DNA of 64,000 nucleotides from Apostichopus japonicus (lineage: Eukaryota; Echinodermata; Holothuroidea; Aspidochirotida; Stichopodidae). Position numbers and translations under genes: made by a program. Below the pieces are notes generated by a model, which saw nothing but the letters and a program-made list of their open reading frames with translations, did no database searches and was not told the DNA's origin. The stretch is taken from assembly GCF_037975245.1 (NCBI RefSeq), contig NC_092567.1, forward strand, positions 17,701,876-17,765,875, in the 5' to 3' direction. Of this stretch, positions 48,455 through 59,689 are shown in pieces. The stretch's first letter is position 1. The number at the start of each line of letters is the position of its first letter.

Positions 48455-48694
48455 ATGTTAACAGTTCTCTACTGTGAGTTTAAAATAGCATTGCTGTTCA
48501 GATACAGGGCAGGTGGTAATGCAACATCTAACCTAGAGTCTCTTATTCAATGTCGAAGACATACAAAACCAAGGCCTTCTTGGTACTCAGTATTAGAGAA
48601 GAGTGTTAAATTAAGATCAGAGAAGCCTACTTTACTAGTGGCAGCGTTAATCACGTTCAGCTCTACAAGCACAAAAGGAAGCAATATTTGCTAG
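48455..48694 (+). CDS. Small conserved ORF of unknown function, copy B
   Basis: 79 codons, the same length as 4906-5145 with about a dozen substitutions and no frameshift. The central segment RRHTKPRPSWYSVLEKSVKL is unchanged. No domain recognised. The flanking DNA is also highly similar, so frame conservation is only weak evidence of function. Confidence 0.3.
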   Translation: MLTVLYCEFKIALLFRYRAGGNATSNLESLIQCRRHTKPRPSWYSVLEKSVKLRSEKPTLLVAALITFSSTSTKGSNIC

Positions 48695-48805
48695 GTCACC
48701 GTTCAGCGCCGTTCAGCGCATAAAATGAGTAGAACAATAAAGAGAGAATATGTTTAACAATCATGTTGTATGAAACCTGTCTGACAACCGTATAGCCGCA
48801 CATAA

Positions 48806-50208
48806 GGTAGTGTTGAATAACAGAGTTTACCTCTTAGCACCAACTAGTCTCCATCTACCAAAGGCTTTCACATAGCTTTCCCAGCTTTGGGTTTTGCCCG
48901 TTACAGCGCTTCTTCTCTCGATTTGGTAATCTGTAAACTAGGAAAGTAAAAACATGAAACAAAAGAGTAGCATAGTAACTATAATTTAAATGGTGCCAGA
49001 GAGATAATCTTACACATGGATTTCAGTTTGTTACCTAAAAATACAATACCTTGTTTGTCATCAGGGAGTGTGTACATGAATCTAACATAGGTATGTTACC
49101 ACAATGGAGTAGATGAAAGTCAGTTTTGAATAAATAAAAGGTAATTTTAGGTAACAAACTGAAATCCATGGTTCTACACTAGTGACTTCTCCTCTACCAT
49201 GATTACTGTAAAAGATTGGTTTCACCATGCATAGACTCAAACCTTGCATGGATATATCAACCAAATACAAATCTATGAAGCATGCACTGTCTAAATGACT
49301 TGAGATTGGCTTTATTTGTATATTAGTAACAAAAACATGTTTATTTGTTCATTCTTCTTTTCACGTTCTGGAACCCAATAGAACATGCCTACAATTGTAA
49401 GTGTCGCAATAAAATTTTAAATGAACATTGTTTTTATTGAATTAAGTTATTATTTTTGTATGAATGTAGTGTTTTGAAAAATAGCATAAACCACATGGCT
49501 TGAATCATTTTAAGTATTGAAATATATATTTTGTGACTAAAGGCAAGGTTCTTCACAGATGATCCAAGTAGCAAGGGAAACATTGCTATATATGATGGGA
49601 TGATATTTTGTACCTCTGAAAGAACTCAAGAGTGCTGCTGATCTCTTCTAGCTAAACCAACTAAACAAAATCAGTGAACCTTTAATATACTCTCAATTGC
49701 TTTGACTTCTGCTGACACCAAATTACCTTTGGCATTAACCAAAAGCAAAAGGACTCTAGTACTCACTATGGGGAATCCACTTACTAAATATGACATCTGT
49801 TGTAGTTACCTACCTTGCGATCATGTGTTTTACAAGGGTTTCAAGATTTGACCTGTGTTAACCTTAACTGACCCATGACCTGCTCCAAAACTGTGCAAAA
49901 ACAGGTATTCAATTATAGCGTGTTCTTTATATAAAAAGCAACTCTTTTTTAAGGGACAACAAATAATTGCAAACTTACAACTGTTTCTGGCACTTAATGT
50001 TTACCTTACAAATTTGTTTTTTTTTATACAGAATATTTTGAACAGGAAATCAATAACGATTCAATAAACAAACATGTGATGTTATTGTACAACAATTCTG
50101 TTCTGATGGAACATTAAGTTATCGTAAGTTAACAACAATTTTTATCACTGTATAATATGTTTCTACAACACTGTCACTGAAAAATGAAAACGAAAGGTAT
50201 ACTGAATT
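48806..50208. other. Duplicated non-coding sequence and breakpoint
   Basis: Matches 6119-7308, then at about 49894 jumps to sequence matching 19655 onward. The junction marks loss of, or lack of, the 12.3-kb A-specific block. No gene recognised. Confidence 0.55.
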
Positions 50209-50755
50209 ATGAGATTAAAAGCTTGAGTGCTGGTGGAATGAGGCATCGATACTACTCTTAACACTAAAAGTTTTTTCCTTAAAAAATAGTTCCACCATAC
50301 TTGAACTTTACCAACAACTATATTTGTGTTTCATTTAAATGGGAATGATTATAAAACCCCTGCGTAATAATCTAGTGTTGTGACCTGATGTTGTTTTGAG
50401 AAGTAACGTGATCAAAAAAATACGTTGAAATGTAGTTAATGCGTTACATCGACTGTTATTAAGCAATCTATTTATACGAATAATGAACAATTTCAAACAT
50501 TGATAGCACACAAACCAATACTTAACCGGTGCAATGCACGGCAAGATTATTACGCCGCCTTGTATAAACATGTTAGTATTATAGTGTGCACCGTTAGCAT
50601 TTTTTTTTTCTGTGGTGGGTAAATGTTGTGGGTAATTGATTTCGATATTACGTACATAAAACACAGTGAAAAGTATAAATAAGTATTTATACAAGTATAA
50701 ATAGGCATATAGGTATTTATATATTTATAAAGTATACTTGTCAAAGTATATATAG
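50209..50755. other. 547 bp present in copy B only
   Basis: Copy A joins directly at 19965/19966. The right portion is rich in TATTTATATA. No TIR or TSD seen. A 119-codon minus-strand frame (50335-50694) has no recognised motif. Confidence 0.45.
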
Positions 50756-52433
50756 TTCTTGGTATTTTATATATTTATAAAATGCAGCCGGATGTACCAG
50801 ATGATGACTAAAATAAGGAAAAAATACTAATTTAGTCTACAAAAGTCACTCAGAGACCAAAAGAATACTACAAAAAAAGAACGAATGACAAGGCAATGCC
50901 ATCAGAGAACTAAATAGACTAATAAGACTTAGGCGATATTTAAAGAAATGGACTGCTGCTTTCATACAGAGACAAGCATTTGTAAAGCAACGACAATAGA
51001 TTTCAGAGCTTTTAAATCTGGAGGATTTGTGTGACTAGTACAATAGTTGTTACGCAAAGGCTGCTCACATATATAACAACTTGAAATGAGGTCATATCGA
51101 AATATTGAAGTGTTTTTTTAAGATGGATTGCTTGGCGTCAACAAACCGTTCAGTTTATGCCAGTTTGGATAAAATGCGTGTAACCGCGTGATTTCCAAGC
51201 GTTTTGAAATGCGAAGAATGATTGGAATACATAGATCATATCATTTCCACTGTTGTCGGTCTAATGAACTGTATGCATGTATTAGGGGAACACGCAAACG
51301 TCACTCAATTGGTTTTTCAGCTTTTCCTCAATTGTTCCGCGGTATATACATTGTGGAGCTTTCCTGCAAACAAAATTTCACTAAATAACTGTTAAATAGT
51401 GTTTTTTGTGGGTTCCTGTCGTTTTTTATTTTGCTGGAGAAGCATATTGCTTGTTAATGAGGGTAAAGTGTAGTCTAAAATAATACACAAGAATGGGTTG
51501 TCAGTGTTTGAACATAATTATGCATATCAATTATATGAAATAATATGTGATGGTGGGTTTCACGTTATTTTGTTTACTAGGTCTTGTTCATATGACGATG
51601 TCACGTATTTTGTGTTAGAACCCATGTTCTTGACCCCACATGCAAACCGTGAAAACTGAACATATTCGTATTGATACATAAGGATTATACTAGCATCATC
51701 CTGTATACAGGCATCTTTGTATGTAACATATGTGATCAATTTTGCGGTACGAGACTAACACTACATCGTACCCTTGTTTGCACTCACTCGTATAGTAACC
51801 TTTTCTCCAAGACTGTTTAAGAATACAATATACGTTGGTACCTTTCAAATGTTATGTAGGTCTATTTGTTTTGAAACATTGTCAATTATTGATTCACTTT
51901 AGGTTGGTATTTTGAAGAAACAATAGCACCGTCCTCTGCTGACGATCCACCTTAATTCGCCAGTAATTAACATACATCAATGACAAACTTGTCCTATACT
52001 TTACAGAATATATTCCGTGACTAATTATGCTGGGTGGATAAATATGCATGAATAAGATATTATGAGGGACTGACATCTTTTTCCACAAATTAGATCTCGA
52101 AATATAGAGAAAGTTTATCGCAACAGACCGAACCCTTTTTTATACCAAGCTTTAAAACTTCAGATTGTTGTTGACTAGTATGACAACGACGTGGGCAAGA
52201 CGGCATAACGAATGAATATGTTCACATTGTCAACTTCAACTTGTTTGACCAATGTCACCACTTTATACCATCTCTTTCCAGTGCAGTATCCTTAAATGGG
52301 TAATACGTTCAACATTGAAAAAAAACGGCCTTATCACCAGGCCTAGAACAAAATTACGTTATCACATGTGAGAACAAACCTATGAACAGAAGGATCACGG
52401 TATGAGAAACGACATATTAGGAAGGAGTCTTAA
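50756..52433. other. Duplicated non-coding sequence
   Basis: The first 407 bases are identical to 19966-20372; similarity then falls, with scattered substitutions and indels. Nothing else recognised. Confidence 0.5.
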
Positions 52434-53872
52434 AGAGGGGGTGAAATGCAAATATCTATATAAATAATCGTTTTTTATACACTCGTAGCTTTCCAATGAT
52501 ACCCAATTTTTGTCAAATGAAGCTTGCATCCTCGAGGAATCAACGATCAAATCTTCGAGGGTAATAAAAACTTTCTAAATATTGTTGTATATACGATAAT
52601 GCGACGTGATGTCAGTCGAGGAAATCAGCTCACTCCCGGGACGCTATGTTTACATTCTTGAACGTCTGAGTACACACAGTTGCAGACTTGCAGTGCTCTG
52701 TAGTTATTGAGATTTGGAGTTTTGTTTTTACGTTAATTTATCTCGTAACTGTTAAATATGCCTAGCTGATGTGTGGTTAAGGGTTGCTCCACCACAAGTA
52801 AAGACGGATTTCACCTGCACGCTTTTCCAAAAGATGACAGAAATCGAAGAATTTGGACACGATTCGTTCAATACACTGCACATACACAACGTTACGAGTG
52901 CCTGTGGGCCCATACTATTGCCAAACTACTTGTTATGACCATAGCCTAGGCCTCCTTGATGCAGCAAATGACGATTTTTTTTTATTGGTTACCTAATATT
53001 TTGCACAACACTTAAAGCCAGTTGGTTTTAGAACGATCAATACTAGATCTGCATTTTTTTCTTTTGTGATAAAACTGGCGTTGTGTTATGATTTTACAAC
53101 AGTTGGATGATACAACTTCACGGGCTAGCCTGTTATACAACGTCTATTAGTTAGGTCTAGACCCCACGTTACCACTACTAGTACTTTAGGGTTGCACTTG
53201 CACTGTACAGAATATCACATTTTCCTTGCACTGTAAGTAACAAAATTCTAGAAGCTTCGCTACGAAGTTACGTAGCAGGATCATCGGTGGGTTTGTTTAT
53301 GCTCAACCGACCTGTTTCGGTTAAGGATAGTCCAACCTTTCTGCTCGCGGACTTCGATCGGCAGCGACGCGTCTCGGCCATCGGGATCGTTTTACAATTC
53401 TTCTGCAAGGGGCTCAATCGACATATAAGAAAAAAAGCGATATCTTCATCACCCTCGAAAACTATTTCCTCCTCTTCTTTCTCAAGAAAATAATTTTGTC
53501 AAATCTTACGAATGTTAATTCTGAGAGGTGAAGGCCCATTTCCTCGAAATCGGAACATTCTGGAGAAAACTTTCAGCTGATGAGGAGAGTTTGTTGTAGT
53601 TACCTGTATGTAGTAAACTGTAAGACGTCGTTACATTAAAAAAAATGTGGGGTCGGCTTTGGCTGAAATGGTCCCTTTACTGATGTCATATGAACTGCGG
53701 TGGGAAGCTTTGAGTTTTTCACGACAGTCTGCTCGGGAGGTCTCTAGGGAATACTTCGACAGCGAATTTCTGGCTTTTGCAGTTGCATTTACGGGAAGTA
53801 GTTAATGGGTGGTGTTGTAGTAATGAAGATGAACCATTCCAAGACATGGAAACTCACCATTTCATACCCTCT
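52434..53872. mobile_element. Kolobok-like TTAA transposon, B-specific, exact empty site in A
   Basis: The left end AGAGGGGGTGAAATG and the reverse complement of the right end AGAGGGTATGAAATG agree at 13 of 15 positions. TTAA flanks both ends (52430-52433, 53873-53876). Copy A has the unoccupied site with a single TTAA at 21635-21638. It contains a THAP remnant at 52758. At 1,439 bp with no full transposase, it is non-autonomous. Confidence 0.88.
52758..52918 (+). pseudogene. THAP zinc-finger remnant inside the TTAA element
   Basis: ATG at 52758, then TGA at codon 4, then C-V-V-K-G-C, F-H-L-H-A-F-P-K-D and R-R-I-W-T-R-F-V. These are the C-x4-C pair, F-x-F-P-like stretch and conserved Trp of THAP domains. 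The distal C-x2-H was not recognised. Together with TTAA target sites this supports Kolobok assignment. Confidence 0.6.
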
Positions 53873-53876
53873 TTAA

Positions 53877-54920
53877 TGCAGCACGTTTCTTGTTTTGTGG
53901 TTACACACTGTGTATTCAAACTTGTGACGGTACACAAAACGGGTCTAGACTTGCCAAACTGTAGCTCACAAAGCCCTGCTAAAATACCTTTTGTAGTGTT
54001 AAAACCGGTCAATGGTGCGGTTGAGTGATCTCTCATTCTACAAATTAACACAAATATAATCGGTGTTTCCTTGGTATTATTTTAATTACCTTATCGTATA
54101 GAAAATACATTTTATTTCTGAGACACACCGTAGTTTCAAAAATGTTTGTTTCTCGGATGAACAGACTGCCTACTTACATTTTCTTTGTAAGACTACTTTC
54201 TCTTGTTGTATATAGCGTTCACAGTAACACCAACGTATACGCCTCAATACATCAGTTTCAAAAGACTCTAAATTGACTTGCTGTAATTGTCTGGACCGTG
54301 CAGACACAAATAAAAAATATTCTCTACTTTCGAGGGTTCCATTTACGTGTTATTTATCTAATGTCTTATTGATTTTATGCTTTTGTCCTTGTTTGAGTGT
54401 TTGGAATTATTCAAATTTGTTTGTTATATTGCAGCAAGTATATCTGAATATATAAATCAATAAATTAATTCACTTACGTCTTGCTGTGTTCTCTGTTTTT
54501 TTTTACAGATTTATCATTTGTTTGGCAACGTTTCTGCTGACAAGTCCAAGTTTTACTTTATGTACTGCTAAAATGATTTGTTTTCGCCCTTATACTGTGT
54601 TTACACTCGAGTCAACAGTAAATTATTTCAGGTTGTCATATCGCATAGTTACCTTTATCACGCACCTTATTATTTTCTTTGTCTTTTTTAGTAACAACTA
54701 GTTCTGATTGACGAGATATGTAAACCATGTTAAATGTATAGAGTTCATGCCTATACACTGTAACACAATGTATAACACTTGTCTAGAGATTACCCTTTCT
54801 TAGTAAATGATATTTTTCTTTGTGAGCAGGAGCTCAACCTTTCATATGATGATAATGATATTTCACCCATTAATCTTAATTCAGCTTTATATGCAGACGT
54901 AAGTGATTTAAAGGAGCGTT
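53877..54920. other. Duplicated non-coding sequence
   Basis: Matches 21639-22690, with near identity from about 54460 onward. No gene recognised. Confidence 0.45.
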
Positions 54921-56560
54921 AAACGTGGCGGGGGAGTTGGAATTTATATCAATAAATTAGAACTTTTTGTAATTAGAATTGGAATTAGAAATCTTTTATT
55001 AAACCCTCTTTTATTTCAGTCCATGTTTGTTGAAGTTAAACTCAACAATAGAACTTTTATCTTGGGAGTTATTTATAAACCCCCCGATGTCCGATGAATA
55101 ACTGCATTAAATGATGCATTATCTGGTAGTTTGCAAAACATACAAAATGGAAAGAAAACTTGCTATATTACAGGTGATTTTAATATTGATCTTTTGAAGC
55201 ATGACCATTTGCCTCATATTTCACATTTTCTTGATTTAATGTATTATAAATCATATTTTTTACCATTTATATCAAAAACAACAAGGAATACTTCCACATC
55301 TTCATCACTCTTTGATAATATTTGTTGTAATAATGCTATTGTTAATTCAGAAATCTGGCATCTATTATCTGACATTAGCGACCACTTACCATCTTTTGTT
55401 ATAGGGATTTTGGCACTAGTTTATCTGTTAACACAAATAAGCTTGTTTACCACAGGTGGGATACTAGTGCAAAGTGCTACACAATGTCAAACTTGAACTT
55501 TTTTATTTTGATTGGGGACCTCTATTTAATGAGACTGATGCAGATGTGGCATATCATTTATTAGATGATAGTTATCACCAAATTATATCTAAGCATTGTA
55601 TTAATAAATCATTTGAGGTTAATTCTCTTAGGCGCTCCAGTCCCCATGGATTACACCTGGTATTTTAAGATATATTTCCAAAAAGAACAAGCTTTATAAG
55701 AAATATCTGTCTCGCCCCTCTTCCATTAATAAGTACAAGTACACTCAGTATTAAAAAATAAGCTAACCAATATTATAAGATTGGCTAAAAAGATGCATTA
55801 TGAGAAATGTTTTGGTGACAATAAAATAACCTAAAGGAAACATTGGATATCATTTATAAAATTCTTGGTCGTACTTCAACCAAACTCATATTGATAAAAT
55901 GAAAGAGAATAACAATTATATCACCAATAAACATGTAATGGCTGACACATTCAACAATTATTTTGCTAATATATTGTAAGTACAACCCACTATGTAATTC
56001 AAATTTTCGTGACTTTCTTCCTGAGGCAAACCCAATATCTCTATTTCTATTACCAACTAATAACACATAAATTATCGACTTAATTATGAATATGAAAAAA
56101 AAATGTGCGTGTGGTATTGATAATATTTCTGTTAATGTTCTCCGAGATAATCGTTTCGCTGTAGCAGCTTCTCTTACATTTATCTTTAATTTATTAATTT
56201 CAACTGGTGCTGTGCCACTTCGTTCCAAGGAAGGTGTGTAAATCCGATACTTAAGGTGGTGATAGTTCATGTGTTTCTTTCTATAGACCCATCTCATTAC
56301 TTTCATCTTTATCAAATATTCCAAAACGCATTATTTACAATCATACCATTAAATTCCTTGCTAAAGTATGACACATAGCAACAGTCAGTTTGGTTTTTGT
56401 AAAGGCCGCTCTACTGCTATGGGAGCTTTAGATGTCACACAATATATCCTCAGTGGTATATCGTATCCTTCTATTTTCCGTTTTATTTACATTTACTTTG
56501 TAATGAATTATGTTACGGTAGATTTATTGTAAAAGCTTCGGCTTCAAAGCCCTTCCACCA
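54921..56560 (+). pseudogene. Non-LTR retrotransposon (Jockey/CR1-like) remnant, copy B
   Basis: Same structure as 22691-24330. The endonuclease T-G-D-F-N-I-D-L-L motif lies in the frame 55131-55496, with a short insertion near 55095 disrupting the upstream join. RT fragments R-P-I-S-L-L near 56285 and Q-F-G-F-C-K-G-R-S-T near 56385-56415 follow in broken frames. Copy B keeps a longer endonuclease C-terminus (to the S-D-H-L-P-S box at about 55375) than copy A. Inactive. Confidence 0.75.
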
Positions 56561-57087
56561 AATGACTTATCAATTGTTATGTCTTTTCATTGTAAAGTAT
56601 GCATACAATTGTTGTCATAGTTACATGCCTGAACGAGACAACCAAATGATTATATGTCTGTTCTGTTTGTTTATAAAGTACAATGAGTAATTTCATATTC
56701 TAAGAGTGGTTGTGTATGTCTGTATGTGTTGACAACAAGTGTGTATCGTGTAGTGTTGTAGTACTGCTGTAGCAAACAGACCAACGTTGTATCAATGTTT
56801 CAATATTATTCCTTGAGAAAAAAGTACACCAAACGACAAAAGACGTTTCCCAATATTTTGGACCAGATCATTCGATAATAGGTTGGTGACGAGTTTAACA
56901 AAGGTGAAAGATCGGCATAGCCGTATAGCTTAGGGATTAATAATAATAATAATAATAATACAAATAAAATTTATTCACTCAATTAAAATAGGTTAGTGCT
57001 GTGAAGTTTTGTTCTCAAAATATTTAGAGAGCAACAAAACAATGACTCTTTTAGATTGTGTAAAAGTAAGTTGACACTTGCCATTTA
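56561..57087. other. Duplicated spacer with AAT microsatellite
   Basis: Contains the empty site of the A hAT element (near 56832) and about 85 B-specific bases with an AAT repeat at 56937-56960. Confidence 0.5.
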
Positions 57088-57126
57088 GCCTCTGAAGAAG
57101 ATCCTACCAGGATCGAAACGTCAGGC
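57088..57126 (+). ncRNA. Hammerhead-ribozyme-like motif, copy B
   Basis: GCCT, CTGAAGA, an extra A, GATCCT-ACC-AGGATC, GAAAC, GTC, AGGC. Stems I and II are perfect. Stem III is reduced to self-complementary ACGT, so activity would probably need a dimer. Predicted cleavage follows C57122. Penelope-like elements are known carriers of such minimal hammerheads. No Penelope reverse transcriptase was seen in the window. Confidence 0.5.
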
Positions 57127-57825
57127 CAACTTACTTTTACACATTCTCTTACACAGGCTTGCTAGTGGATAAGCAGTTTGCTAACAGTTTCATTTTATTT
57201 TGACTCTTTAAGATGCAACACAACTACAAAACACCTCTCTTAATAGTTGAATATACCGACATAGGCGTACGGGACCATTTCAGTTTGGGGGGGCAGAACT
57301 TTTTGTGCCCGAAAGTTCCTGTGACACTATCTCAGCGGAGCGCCACCATCGGTTGGCGCGTAGCGTACAAGAAAATTTTTGGCACACAATGCCTCTCAGA
57401 TTGCCGGAAACGGCACTTCTGAGGCCTTGCAAGTTGCATCTAAACATTCTGTATTTTATAATCTCACGTTTTAGAAATTTACACTTCCCAAAAAATTTGG
57501 TAAATAAGAAGAAGAAAAAATGGTAACATCACTTTGAAGGGGAAAAATGGGACAGTATATTTTTTAAGCTCCTATTTAGTTACCTTATTTATTATTTTAC
57601 CACAGTACTCAGCTACCTCCAGAAAAACATACATTGTTCAACGACACGTAGGCGGGATAATGTCGCTGTGTCGGGTGAGACTGCAATTTGTCTCACCAAA
57701 AAGTATAAAATATAACAAAGAATATGATAAATCTGTACTTCTAGGCTTGTAGGCACCCCCCCCCCCCACCATCCATGAAAAAGAAAATGTTTCTTATATA
57801 CACTCATTATCGGGGATGTCCAGGT

Positions 57826-58479
57826 CAAGGGCGGCGGAAGCACTTTTAATCTTGGGGGCTGGGCACCGACATCAAAGGGCACTTTGCAGAAATTCGATTG
57901 GAATGATACAGCCTTACATTTATACCCTTTATAACTCTTATTGTAATATCTTATTTGTGTATACACATCACTCCATCAAGGCCCCCCCCCCCTAAAGGAA
58001 AATATGCATACTAGCACTGCAATATCCAATGCGCAAATTGGGAAACAAGGAACAAGTTTTCTTTTGAGACAAAATGAGGTGAAATCATGCTAGTTGCTAA
58101 TGTAGGAATCTTCCGAATTAGAGGTTTTTTCTTGTTAATATCTTAACAATTTTTTCCATTCGAAATAGCTTTGAGTTTGACCCACAGAAATTCATTAAAA
58201 GTCACGGGCTTAGCCAGGATTTGCGGCAAAGTTGTATGCACGACTATCTGAGCGGAGTGCCACCATCGGTTGGCGCGGAGCGTACTAGAAATTTTTTGGT
58301 TTTACAAACCCCTCAGATGGCCGGAAACGGCCCTTCCCGAGTGTTCATTCTGGTTCCCTGGCCTCTTGCTAACTTGAGGCACCTCAATTTTTATGTAGAA
58401 AAAAAGCACATTTTTAACCTGAGGAAAAGTGGAGGGCACGTGCCCCCTGAGCCCCCCCCCCCCGGTTCCGCCGCCCTTG
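57826..58479. mobile_element. Non-autonomous hAT-like element, nested, exact 8-bp TSD
   Basis: 654 bp with TIRs CAAGGGCGGCGGAA at both ends and GTCCAGGT on each side (57818-57825, 58480-58487). Closely related to 24600-25252 in the same orientation. Confidence 0.9.
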
Positions 58480-58676
58480 GTCCAGGTATACAATTGACTA
58501 GTTAGAAAAAAATGATCGTGCAAAAAGCGTGGTAGCCCAGATGAACTGCGCTTACGGTGGTGTTACACGGAAATATTCGGGCATCATGCCGCTAAATAAA
58601 GAAAATCATGGAATTGTCGGGCAAAAATTTGAAAAAGATTCGGGCAAGCTACTGCATATTTATATATATATATATA

Positions 58677-58832
58677 TTTCCAGAGGACAAGAAATTCGGG
58701 CAAAAGTCCTGAAAAATTCGGGCAGCCTAAGAGGAGAAAAAAGAAAAGAAATATATATATATATATATTTTTCTCCTCTTAGGCTGCCCGAATTTTTCAG
58801 GACTTTTGCCAGAATTTCTTGTCCTCTGGAAA
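58677..58832. repeat. Near-perfect 65-bp inverted repeat with AT-rich spacer
   Basis: Arms 58677-58741 and 58768-58832 match with one mismatch. The spacer holds (AT)n. Frames rich in Ile-Tyr repeats through here are artefacts of the AT tract. Confidence 0.85.
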
Positions 58833-59062
58833 TTTGGGGGGCAGTCTGCCCCCTGCCCCCCCCCCCCCCGCCTCGTACGCCTATGTATACCGACCGGCGA
58901 AGAGCGGGACATGATCCAGTTATGAATATATAGACAAGTGATTTCGTCCAAGACTTATTCAGTCATTTGACTTCAAACCGTTTACATCTACAAGTTTACA
59001 TAACGTTAATTACAATATTGTTTTATCTTGGTTGTTCAAGTTTACCGTACATCACTGTAAGA

Positions 59063-59440
59063 ATGACATTCATGTGTTCCTTGTGCCCGCAAGGGTTTAA
59101 TCTTCAATATCATCTGCAACGTCATATGACCAGTGTACACGTAGGTGCGAGAGACTTTGTTTGTAAGACGTGTAAACGATTTTTCTCAAAACGCAATGCC
59201 TTAATGCGACACCAGAGTAAACACGATGTAGAGGAAACGATCAACACCTGTACCGTCTGTGAACAGATATTTCTACGAAGAGATGCGTTGGTTAGACACT
59301 TAAAAACTCATGATAAGTCGACTAATGAAAACGGGCCACATAAAAAAGAGGATAAGGGTGCGATCCGATGGAATATGAAAGTCACAAAGCTGACGCGAAG
59401 GATCCAAGGAGATTGCATACTGCGAATCACCTGCAAATGA
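59063..59440 (+). pseudogene. C2H2 zinc-finger region of a DNA-polymerase-type gene, copy B
   Basis: From the ATG at 59063, three C2H2 fingers are intact in one frame: C-S-L-C…H…H, C-K-T-C…H…H and C-T-V-C…H…H. A Lys-rich segment (M-K-V-T-K-L-T-R-R) follows, ending at a stop at 59438. Upstream pyrimidine-rich sequence could hold an acceptor. In copy A the second finger is frameshifted. Downstream, collinear polymerase fragments suggest this was the N-terminal part of a larger zinc-finger/nuclease/polymerase protein. It could alternatively be a short stand-alone zinc-finger gene. Confidence 0.6.
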
Positions 59441-59689
59441 GAAATAATTCTACTGATGGTGCCTATGGAACAACCAATACAAGCGGCCATGGCATGGATG
59501 ACATATTAAAGCTGGAAAATCCGGTCCGCTATTCTTAGAATCTCCTCTTGCCATTAAGTTTAGGGCGTGTGGACAATTGTGATGTTCAAGATTTAAACGA
59601 ACTTCTATGAAAAGCATTGGTTGGAAATACGGAATAAACTTCAAACGAAGGATTAACTGAGACATAGTCTTAATATCCAACTACAGATG

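Larger units (their letters stand above)
57260..58885. mobile_element. TIR element with 8-bp TSD, B-specific, containing a nested hAT-like element
   Basis: TIR CATAGGCGTACG at 57260 and its reverse complement CGTACGCCTATG ending at 58885. TATACCGA flanks both sides (57252-57259 and 58886-58893). Copy A has the single target (TATACTGA, about 25654). The interior includes GGAGCGCCACCATCGG near 57337, the nested element 57826-58479 and the inverted repeat 58677-58832. No transposase recognised. Confidence 0.85.

Noticed and set aside
56917-56945. tRNA-like phrase GCCGTATAGCTTAGGGATTA
   Set aside because: No cloverleaf, anticodon arm or A/B box pair could be assembled.
58529-58951. Frames with IYIYIY repeats on both strands
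   Set aside because: Read-through of AT tracts and of the two arms of the inverted repeat.
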